This document shows, piece after piece, positions 1-9,129 of a DNA stretch of 64,000 nucleotides (positions are counted from its first letter, which is position 1; the number at the start of each line of letters is the position of its first letter). A model generated the notes under the pieces. That model was not told the DNA's origin, did not search any database, and was given only the letters and a program-made list of their open reading frames with translations. This stretch comes from Amyelois transitella (taxonomy: Eukaryota > Arthropoda > Insecta > Lepidoptera > Pyralidae). Location: assembly GCF_032362555.1 (NCBI RefSeq), contig NC_083511.1, positions 2,666,001-2,730,000 on the forward strand. Direction: 5' to 3'. The position numbers were made by a program, and so were the translations under genes.

Positions 1-150
1 CGCTGGTAAAGAAAAGATGATGCACGCTCAAAACAGACTATCATTTATTATTCTTATTTTTCTTATTTTAAATTACAAAATGTTTGTCCTCTACAAAGGA
101 GTTCGGAACAGTCTAAGGAGTTCGTAACAATGTTAAAATTCATCTCACAG

Positions 151-3100
151 GTTAGGTTGTATGGCCCGCGACAAGGGTCAAATCTACGAAGCTTCCGATT
201 GGTTCAAGGAGGCCCTGAAAGTCAACACTGAACATCCTGACACGTGGTCATTGTTGGGCAACCTCCACCTTGCCCAACAGGAGTGGGGACCAGGGCAGAA
301 GAAATTCGAAAGGATCATACAGAATTCTTCAACCATTGATGACGCATACTCTTTGATTGCACTAGGTAAGATTTTGGTTGCTTTCTTGACGTTGAATTTG
401 AATTTCGAATCATGAAAGAATTTTTAGAAAAACAAATTCCTGAATACATACATAAAATCACGCCTCTTTCCCGGAGGGGTAGGCAAAGACTACCTCTTTC
501 CACCTGCCACGATCTCTGCATACTCCTTTTGCTTCATACACATTCATAACTCTCTTCATGCAAGCTCGTCGTTACCAGGACGTCCTTAATTCCTGAATTC
601 TGTAATTAAAAAGCATTTTGTCTACTCTGTAAGTTTTATATACAATTTATAGGATTACCTGGAAGAGACTGCTTTCTGTGATAAGGTCGCATGTTGCTGC
701 TATGTTTTTCCCGTCCTATTATTTTTTTCTATTGGTGCCGGGAACAACACGGCACTTAATAAATACCTTAAAAATTTTACATACATACATAAAATCACGC
801 CTCTTTCCCGGAGGGGTAGGCAAAATTTCAAAATTTTACATACATACATATAATCACGTCTATATCCCTTGCGGGGTAGACAGAACCAGCAGTCTAGAAA
901 AGACTGATAGGCCACGTTCAGCTATTATCTTAATGATAGAATTGAGATTCAAATAGTGACAGGTCGCTAGCCTGCCGCCTAAAAGAATCCCAATTTTATA
1001 AGCCTATCCCTTAGTCGGCTTTTACGACATCCATGGGAAAGAGATGGAGTGGTCCTATTCTTTTTCTAATATTGCCGAGAACCACAGGGCACGGCAAAAA
1101 CATTTGTAAAAATTTTACATATATTTTTTTGTTTTAAAATTTTACATATATTTTTTTGTTTATAATTTCAGGTAACGTTTGGCTACAGACGCTCCACCAG
1201 CCGTGTAGGGACAAGGAAAGGGAGAAACGACACCAGGAGAGGGCTTTGACGATGTACAAACAGGTGTTGAGAACGGACCCCAAGAACATATGGGCCGCCA
1301 ATGGGATAGGCTGCGTTTTGGCTCATAAGGTACCTATGTTTTAACTGTTTATTCATACTTACTGTGCAATGTGGTACAGTAAAACTCCAATTATCCGAAC
1401 TCCGACTATCCGAATCGCCGATTATCCGAATCAAATCAATCAATCTGAAAACGGTTGAAGACCGCAAAACAGCTTACATTGACGGAGATGTTTAAAAAAC
1501 AATGATTTTTATTTCTAAACTTGTACATAAGTACATTTTATTTATATTTAAAACATGTGAAAATTTCATGTCTCTTTCATTTAATTCAATAAAAAAATAG
1601 TGCAATATCAAAACGTAGCTTTTATTCTCTCCAATGGCAATTTTTTTTAAAAAAAATCCGAATATTTGATTATCCGAATGGGTCCCGGTCCCCATTAATT
1701 CGGATAATTGGAGTTCTACTGTATCAGGCGCTAAAGTATAGGACCACACATCTCTTTCACATGGATGACGATGGATGGCCAATTTTTATTAGCCTATCCC
1801 TTAGTCGCCTTGACTAAGAATTGGCTAATAAAAATGAGCATTCTTCTTGTCAGCAATTTGCTAGCAATCTGTCACAATTTGATTCTTAATCCCATTATAA
1901 AGCTAAATAGCTGAACTTGGCCATTCAGTCTTTTCAAGGCTGTTGGCTCTGTCTACCCCGCAAGGGATATAGACGTGGCCATATGTATGTATGTATCTGT
2001 CTTAGATATTGAAGTGTTTCAGGGCTGCGTGAACGAAGCTCGCGATATATTCGCTCAGGTGCGCGAGGCGACCGCAGATTTCCCGGACGTGTGGATGAAT
2101 ATAGCTCACATTTACGTAGAACAGAAGCAGTACATCAATGCTATACAAATGGTGAGCATTACAATAGAATAGAATAGATTTATTGCCAAAATTGGATACA
2201 AGGTATCACTTATAGTGCCGTGTGGTTCCCGGCACCAATACAAAAAAGAATAGGACCACTCCATCTCTTTCCCATGGATGTCGTAAAAGGCGACTAAGGG
2301 ATAGGCTTAACAACTTGGGATCATTTTTAGGCGAGGGGCTAGCAACCTGTCACTATTTGAATCTCAATTTTTGGCCAAATAGCTGAACATGGTCATTCAG
2401 TCTTTGCAAGACTGTTGACTCTGTCTACCCCGCAAGGGATGTAGACATGACCATGTGTATGTGGGTATCACTTATTGACGTCACATCTCTTAAATCTAAT
2501 TATAACCGCTACCGCTTCCAAAGCGCATGTGTAGAAGAAGCGGCGGAACAATTTATGAATGAATAAAAGTTAATTAGCATAACATAAATATATCTTACAC
2601 TAAAGTATTTAGTAAAAGTAAAAACAAACAGCTGCCTAAATTGTAATACTAATCCGACGTCCATTCAGCTTGTGTCGAGGTATTTTACAACACCCCGACG
2701 CTGGTCTTCCAAGGACGCCGGATTTACAAGATTTTGTCATAAACTTAATGCCCTTTCCCACATATGGTTACATAAAATGGAGATTGTTTCTGTGATTTAA
2801 CTGTAAAGAGGTAACAAACAAACTTGCTTCTTCATTTATGATATAAGTCGTTCGTGACGAACATGAATCTCACGATTATTTCAGCGCCATCTAGTGAAAA
2901 ACTAATGTATTATATTTATGTTTTTAACATCATCATTATTATCTTGCAAACTATGTAATGGATTATGATGCCTAATGTCTTGAAGTAATGTTTCTCAAGG
3001 ACCTACTTACAGGTTTAAATTTAAAAACAAAATTACTCCTGCTATAGTAGTACAATAGTAGACAGTTCAATTTGCGAGTTCAAATGGTGCGGTCTGATTG

Positions 3101-6100
3101 ACTCAACAGCTCAAATATTTTCGCGCCATATAAAAAATTGATTTGATTTTGAAATCTGCACATTCAGGTAACTGAATATTTCACCATGACCCAATATGAG
3201 TTAGGTTCGCCTGTAAAGGTTTGCTGAGGTCAGATGTGAGTCGCATCGTGTAAAAATCCGACTTACCCAAAAACTATCGCCGTTTCGCTTTTTATCATGA
3301 CGTAAAACGGAACAGCGATAAAAACTGCCTTATGGTCGCAAAACCGCACCCCGGCCTCCGTATAAGCTAACTAACCCTAGATATCATTGACGGCCTCTGT
3401 GGCGCAGCGATAGTACGCTTGTCTGTGACACCGGGTTCGAATCCCGGCCATGGCATGATGAGAAAATAACTTTTTCTGATTGGCCTGGGTCTTGGATGTT
3501 TATCTACAATATAAGTATTAAGTATTTATTATAAAATATAGTATCGTTGAGTTAGTATCTCGTAACACAAGTGTCGAACTCACTCCGAGGCTAACTCAAT
3601 CTGTGTAATTTGTCCCGTATATAGTACGAGAACTGCATCCGCAAGTTCCGCATGCACCACGACGTGGAGTGGCTGACGTGGGCGGCGCGCGCGCACGCGC
3701 TGGCGGGGCGCGCGGGCGCGGCGCGGGCGGCGCTGCTGCGCGCGCGCCGCGTGGCGCCGCACGACGCCGCGCTGCTGTACAACGCCGCGCTGGCGCTGCG
3801 CCGCCGCGCCGCCGCCGTGCTGCGCGCCGAGCGCGAGCACCTCGACGTGGTGCTGCGCGCCGTGCACGAGCTGCAGGTCTCGCACAGGTCAGCGCCCGCT
3901 TTGTTTTACCTATACTGATATTATAAAGCCGTTATGTGCCGTGTGGTTCCCGGCACCAATAGAAAAAGAATAGGACCACTCCATCTCACTTCCATGGATG
4001 TCGTAAAAGGCGACTAAGGAGTAGGCTTATAAACTTGGGATTCTTCTTTCAGGCGATAGGCTAACAACCTGTCACTATTTGAATCTCAATTCTATCTTAA
4101 AGCCAAATATCTGAATGTGACCTATCAGTCTTTTCAAGACTGTTGGCTCTGTCTACCTATTATTATTTATACACATAATCTTTATATAATCGTTATTTCA
4201 AGCATCTGGACTCATACAAATTTTGTTAGTATACATATTACAGTAATTTAAAATCTAGGGTTAGTAATATATAATTTCTTTTAAGCGATGAGCTATTTGA
4301 ATCTCAATTCTTTACAGCTGAACGTGACCTATTGATTTTTTGTGATACTGTTAACTTTGTCTACACGGCAAGGGATATTGAAGTCATTATGTATTTATAT
4401 ATGTGAAACTCCCGGCACCAATAAAAAAAACAGGACCACTCCATCTCTTTCCCATGATAACGTAAAAGGCGAATAAGAGATAGGCTTATAAACTTGGAAT
4501 TCTTCTTTTAAGCGGTGGACTAGCAACCTGTCACTATATGAATCCCAATTCCTTCATTAAGCCATACATCTGAACGTGGCCTTTGAGTCTTATTAAGAAT
4601 ATTAATTCTATCTGCCACATAAAGATACGTGATTATATGTATATATGTATGTAAATTAACATCTCTATTATTGCAACAGGTACTTCCTACGTCTATCCTC
4701 AACGGAAGGCGCCGGCGAAATGGCGGAAAGGGCACGATACGAGCCCGCGGCCGCGGCGGCGGAGGCGAGGACGTGCGCCGACCTGCTCTCACAGGCGCAG
4801 TGGCACGTCGCGAGAGCGAGACGGCTGCACGATGAGGAGGTCACCCTCAGGGACAGGCAGCGGGAGCAGAGGGAGGCCTTCCGAAAGCAACAGGTGCGTA
4901 TTGAATTGTGGTCAAGTTGTTGACGTACTAGGTATGTATACTATACAGTCGAAATCGCGCTGTAAAAGTGTTCGATACAGACAAATTTGTCCGTCTTTCC
5001 GTAAATGTATATGTATATATGTAATAATATAATAATAAAAAAACGCTTTATTTAATAAGCATTTTATAAAAATTTACATAAGTGCCTAACAATAAAAAGT
5101 GCTTAAATAAAATAATTTGGCTTCATATGAAAAAGCATCAATGGGTCATCCAAAGTATTTTTTTTTTAAATTCTGATGTCCGCTTTCATTCGCGCAAAAT
5201 CAATACAGAATAATGATTTATCTCTAGCGATTATTACAAGTGTTTATTATTTTTTTCTATATAATTTACAGGAAGAGGAACGCCGCCGTCGCGAGGAACA
5301 ACAACAGAAGAGTACCGTGGAGATGTTGCAGAAACGTCAGGAATACATTGAGAAGACTAAGAACGCGTTGCTGTTCGCCGATATGCCGCCGGAGAACAAG
5401 CCCAAGGGCGGCCGCGGACGGAGACGGGACGAGTATGTTAGTGACAGCAGCAGTGAGGGGGGCCAAGGGGGGGAAGAAGGGTGAGTTAATACATACATCC
5501 TACTACTATTATAAAGGCGAAAGTTTGTATGGATGTATGGATGTTTGTTACTCTTTCACGCAAAAACTACTGAACCGATTACCATGAAATTTGGTATGTA
5601 GGTAGCTGAAGACCCAGAATAACACATAGGCTACTTTTTATCCCAGAGTTCCCGCGGGATTGATAGGGTTTCCATGCGGACGAAGTCGCGGGCGGCCTCT
5701 AGTACATACATAAAATCACGCCTCTTTCCCGGAGGGGTAGGCAGAGACTACCTCTTTCCACTTGCCACGGTCTCTGCATACTTCCTTCGCTTCATCCACA
5801 TTCATAACTCTTTAGGGTGAGTTAATCTATATTTAAAATTCAAAGGTGACTGACTGACTGATCTTTCAAGGCACAGATAAGAAAGAAAATCAATAATTTC
5901 AAAGATGATTAATAATAGAGAAAGCAGCAGCGGGGAGAGAGAGGGGACAAGGGAGGGAGTTGTTTAATAACCTATACTGGCTCTAACACAGGATAGATTT
6001 TGTGTAGTTGGTAATAGCTCTCAAAATGATACATACATACAAACATACATAAAATCACGCCTCTTTCCCGGAGGGGTAGGCAGAGACTACCACTTTCGAC

Positions 6101-8926
6101 TTGCTACGATCTCTGCATACTTCCTTCGCTTCATCCACATTCATAACTCTTTAGGGTGAGTTAATCTATATTTAAAATTCAAAGGTGACTGACTGACTGA
6201 TCTTTCAAGGCACAGATAAGAAAGAAAATCAATAATTTCAAAGATGATTAATAATAGAGAAAGCAGCAGCGGGGAGAGAGAGGGGACAAGGGAGGGAGTT
6301 GTTTAATAACCTATACTGGCTCTAACACAGGATAGATTTTGTGTAGTTGGTAATAGCTCTCAAAATGATACATACATACAAACATACATAAAATCACGCC
6401 TCTTTCCCGGAGGGGTAGGCAGAGACTACCACTTTCGACTTGCTACGATCTCTGCATACTTCCTTCGCTTCATCCACATTCATAACTTTCTTCATGCAAG
6501 CACGGCAATGATGATGATGAGCAATGATGCACCTTTAAATTTACATTTTTTTAACTTATAAAATACCTTATGATTATGTCGCGGACTTTTTTATAGATCT
6601 ACTAAGAACCTTTATTTTTGTAGTACATATAACTATAAATAATCAGCAGTTTGGCCAGCGCACGCAAGGAAAGGCTTTTCCCAGATCACTATTAATTTAT
6701 CTGAAAACTTCTTATTGGAAAACAAATTGGAATCTCTATTGTAATCTCAGATAATGCAGCTGTCTAATGGCGAAGGATATTTTGAAATCCGTTCAGTATC
6801 TTTAGAGATTACCCACCTCAAACATACAAACTCACAAACCTGTTTATAATATTAATAATATAGATTCTTCTTTATCCAGGCGGGAGAAACCAAAAGGGGA
6901 GAAGAAGAAGCGCAAGCGGGAGAAGCAGAGCGGCCGCGGACGCCGCCCGCGCTCCGGGGACGACAGCGACCCGCCGCGCAAGCGGGGCCGGAAGGTAGGC
7001 AGCGACCGACGATAGCTACTCTTCTTCCTCCTCCTGGAGTTATCTGAGACTGCATCCTCACCTTCTGGAGAGGCACCTGGGTAGCCCTGTTTGACCATGA
7101 TTGTCAATTTGGTACTATTGATTTACACTTAGTACTTTACTTGTGTCAATAATTTACGTACGCCGCGGCGATACCTATTTTAGTGCACAATTCATCAATC
7201 ATCGAATTTGCACTCTTGTCATTATTTCTATCAATATAATTATCGATCGACTTCTGTCGATCCAAGGTGTATAGTTAATACACAGACTATACAATTGCTA
7301 CATATTATAATAATCTTATTATAAGATTACAACGCATATATTTTATGTTCAACAGAAAGAGAAAGGCATCGGTCGTCGCGAAAAGGCCAAAGCGGCTGAA
7401 GAGAAGCTCAGTGCGAAACAACGCGCCAAAATCGTCTCCAAAGAGACTATTTCCACTTCAGAATCTGATTCGGACCATTCGCGGAAATCCCGTAGCCGAA
7501 GTCGTAGCGGGAGTAATAGCGATCGTAGCAGGAGTCGTAGCGGCAGCCGTAGCGGTCGTAGCAGAAGTCGTAGCGGCAGTGGTAGCCGTGAACGCCCGGC
7601 CAAAAAGGGAAGGAAAAGGATTATGTCTGCCTCGGATAGCGACAAGTAAGGATACATACAAATTTTACCTCGTTGTCCCTATCGACGTAGCCAATAGGCG
7701 TTTGAATAATGTATAGTTTTTGTGTGCATTGACTACAAAAACGAAAAACTTTTTCATTTGAAACAGTCAACAAAAAGCTCGGTCGCCCAGGTACTTACTT
7801 ATGTTAAACAGATATGTAGTATGCGACTGCAACAAACTTTGTAGGTACAGTTAACCATTTAGAAACGGAGAGGCGAAGTCAGTACTCTTTCCGTGTGCGC
7901 GAGGCGCGTTTTCAATATGTTGCATATTCTTTTCTGCGCTCGCACTACTACTACATCTGAAAATCAGTGATTTTGCACAAAAGTGTAAAAAGTATCATCA
8001 GGAAGGCAATTATTATTTTATATTGTGTCTGTTTTTTATTAATGGTAAAACAAATAAACTTTTCTATATATACCTTGTCTTCATCATAGATAAAGGCTAG
8101 GTTAACATTTAACATTGAATGTTAAGCTATTAAAATTTATTTCTACTTGAATACTATGCAATTCTTGTAAAAATTACAGCCCCGGTAAAAGCAAGTCTCG
8201 GTCAAGATCGCGTTCAAAGAGCCGATCGCGGTCGAAGAGCCGATCACGTTCGAAGAGCCGTTCACGTTCGAAGAGCCGATCACGTTCGAAGAGCCGTTCA
8301 CGTTCGAAGAGCCGGTCGCGTTCAAAGAGCCGTTCACGTTCAAAGAGCCGTTCACGTTCAAAGAGCCAATCGCGTTCTAAGAGCCGATCACGTTCGAAGA
8401 GCCGATCCCGCTCAAAGAGCCGATCGCGTTCGAAGAGCCGGTCCCGCTCAAAGAGCGCGTCCAGAAGCCGCTCTCGGTCAAAGAGCCCGTCTAACAGCCG
8501 ATCTCGCTCAAACAGGTAGATATTACTCTTTTTGTTTATTGTTATAAAAGCTTAATAAATTATATAGCAGACCTGTCAATGAGGGCGCTAGTTAAGGCAT
8601 ATTGAGTGATAGTGAGGTGACTTGACATTATGCACTTCTGTCAAAAACTGACCTATTTTTTAAAAGTTATTAAGTTTACTACTTGGATTCTACTTAGTAG
8701 TTTTGTTAACTATTTTCATGTAATTTTTAATCAGCTCGATATTGTAATTCATATTAAAATCTGCAATATCGCGAGCGTCAATATATTTATGGTGAAGCTT
8801 TATTAAAAAAATTCCAGGACAAAAACTAACGTTATTGTTCAAAATTTCAGCCCAGCTAAAAGCAAGTCCCGGTCAAGATCGCGGTCGAAGAGCGGATCGC
8901 GTTCCCGTTCCCGATCGGCATCCTAA
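151..8926 (+). CDS. Ctr9: Ctr9, RNA polymerase II-associated Paf1 complex subunit (3' part of gene, 10 exons)
   Basis: Ctr9 is the TPR scaffold of the nuclear Paf1 complex, which acts in Pol II elongation and histone modification. Exons from GT/AG sites and unbroken phase: 151-365, 1172-1329, 2023-2151, 3625-3887, 4680-4893, 5272-5480, 6880-6994, 7356-7645, 8180-8515, 8851-8926 (TAA 8924-8926), giving 667 residues. The 5' half lies left of the window. The first exon reads [20 protein letters not shown], then [44 protein letters not shown] and [14 protein letters not shown]. These follow animal Ctr9 closely, as TPR helices and then a basic coiled coil (residues about 320-400 of this part). The tail is Lys/Glu/Arg-rich and then a long Arg-Ser repeat (7490-8923). 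The family normally has a charged, disordered C-terminus, but this RS array is unusually regular. Exon 3625-3887 is extremely GC-rich. No alternative identity is plausible. Confidence 0.95.
447..590 (-). mobile_element. RTE-type LINE 3'-end fragment (5'-truncated)
   Basis: On the + strand this reads tail-first: (CATA)n, AAAATCACGCCTCTTTCCC, GGAGGGGTAGGC, then the GATCTCTGCATACT segment and a gap to GGACGTCCTTAATT. It matches the 3' end of the longer LINE copy at 25137-25939. It lies in a Ctr9 intron. A second short tail of the same family is at 775-825. Confidence 0.75.
836..1104 (-). mobile_element. Element B (LINE-tailed SINE-like repeat), reverse copy
   Basis: This is a reverse-oriented copy of the roughly 260-bp repeat: tail ATATCCCTTGCGGGGTAGAC first, head ACCACAGGGCACGGC last. 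It carries the family landmarks TGACAGGTCGCTAGC and CCTATCCCTTAGTCGGC. It lies in Ctr9 intron 1, just upstream of exon 1172-1329. Confidence 0.8.
1377..1721. mobile_element. Tigger/pogo-like MITE (345 bp, TA target duplication)
   Basis: Terminal inverted repeats of the form CAGTARAACTCCAATTATCC read inward from both ends. TA dinucleotides flank the element (1375-1376 and 1722-1723), as expected for Tc1/mariner/pogo elements. Inside the left end are further ATTATCCGAA repeats. No transposase is encoded, so it is non-autonomous. It lies in Ctr9 intron 2. Confidence 0.75.
1783..1996 (+). mobile_element. Element B copy with inverted 5' segment
   Basis: The 3' two-thirds (from about 1811) is a standard + copy ending CCCCGCAAGGGATATAGACG and TATGTATGTATG. 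The 5' segment (1783-1809) is the reverse complement of the same part of the element, giving a hairpin. It lies directly upstream of the Ctr9 exon at 2023. Confidence 0.7.
2214..2463 (+). mobile_element. Element B, full copy with 12-bp target duplication
   Basis: The head is AGTGCCGTGTGGTTCCCGGC and the tail CCCCGCAAGGGATGTAGAC then ATGTGTATG. It is flanked by GGTATCACTTAT at 2202-2213 and 2464-2475, an exact target-site duplication diagnostic of target-primed retroposition. It lies in Ctr9 intron 3. Confidence 0.9.
3270..3345. repeat. Hairpin MITE-like fragment (TATCGC..GCGATA)
   Basis: CTATCGCCGTTTCGC and GGAACAGCGATA form an imperfect inverted repeat around TTTTATCATGACGTAAAAC. Related palindromic copies are at 46588-46695 and 50288-50414. 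Confidence 0.45.
3389..3623 (+). mobile_element. tRNA-derived SINE ending at a Ctr9 splice acceptor
   Basis: The head GGCCTCTGTGGCGCAGCG...GGGTTCGAATCCC carries Pol III A- and B-box-like sequences of a tRNA. The body runs through TATTTATTATAAAATATAGT and CTAACTCAATCTGTGTAATT to CCCGTATATA. A second copy is at 48491-48724 (-), with the same ends. The last shared base (3623) is the A of the AG acceptor of Ctr9 exon 3625-3887. Confidence 0.85.
3933..4160 (+). mobile_element. Element B, 3'-truncated copy
   Basis: The head GTGCCGTGTGGTTCCCGGC runs through AACCTGTCACTATTTGAATC to GCTCTGTCTACC and stops, lacking the TATG tail. It begins about 45 bases after the donor of Ctr9 exon 3625-3887. Confidence 0.8.
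4290..4660 (+). mobile_element. Two degenerate element B copies in tandem
   Basis: A 3' fragment (4290-4400) is followed by a diverged, nearly full copy (4405-4660) with CCGGCACCAATAAAAA, AACCTGTCACTATATGAAT and a TATGTATATATGTATG tail. The second ends about 20 bases before Ctr9 exon 4680-4893. Confidence 0.65.
5498..5702 (+). mobile_element. Helitron-like non-autonomous element (TC...CTAG)
   Basis: It starts TCCTACTACTATTATAAAGG and ends GTCGCGGGCGGCCTCTAG, inserted between A (5497) and T (5703), as Helitrons are. GCGGACGAAGTCGC near the 3' end can form a short stem. It sits inside the TATG/CATA tail of a LINE fragment. The copy at 22838-23034 is nearly identical. Confidence 0.75.
5703..6520 (-). 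repeat. 339-bp tandem duplication containing LINE 3' ends
   Basis: Two successive units (5811-6149 and 6150-6488) share ACTCTTTAGGGTGAGTTAAT, the GACTGACTGACTGATC stretch and a LINE tail (AAAATCACGCCTCTTTCCC). Three LINE 3' fragments result, at 5703-5815, 6033-6150 and 6374-6520. The repeated parts look identical apart from the unit edges. Confidence 0.8.
8180..8515 (+). repeat. Coding 18-bp minisatellite: RS-repeat exon of Ctr9
   Basis: Nearly the whole exon is a tandem array of an 18-bp unit of the form CGTTCGAAGAGCCGATCA, encoding RSRSKS-type hexapeptides about 15 times. The period is a multiple of three, so copy-number changes keep the frame. Shorter RS stretches also occur in the preceding (7490-7590) and following (8865-8923) exons. 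Confidence 0.9.
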
Positions 8927-8962
8927 TCCGGATGAACATTCCGAACCAGAAAACCCGTTGTC

Positions 8963-9127
8963 AAGCTTGAAAATTCCTTATCGCGAGCGAAACCTAAGCT
9001 TGAAAATCCGTTATTGCGAGCGAAAACTAAGCTTGAAAATCCGTTATTGCGAGCGAAAAGTAAGCTTGAAAATCCGTTATTGCGAGCGAAAACTAAGCTT
9101 GATAATCCGTTATTGCGAGCGAATAGT
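8963..9127 (+). repeat. 33-bp minisatellite, five copies, in the Ctr9 3' UTR
   Basis: Five head-to-tail 33-bp units start at 8963, 8996, 9029, 9062 and 9095. Each begins AAGCTTGA and contains TTATTGCGAGCG (the first is diverged). The array begins 36 bases after the Ctr9 TAA. It stays open in one frame because 33 is divisible by three, but that frame is not the Ctr9 frame. Confidence 0.9.
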
Positions 9128-9129
9128 AA

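Noticed and set aside
3389..3460. tRNA gene
   Set aside because: It has A- and B-box-like sequence, but the cloverleaf is incomplete and it is the head of a SINE with a second copy at 48491-48724.
3580..3926. Several overlapping open frames on both strands
   Set aside because: They are by-products of the GC-rich Ctr9 exon. Only the frame continuing YENCIRKF matches the family and the splice phases.
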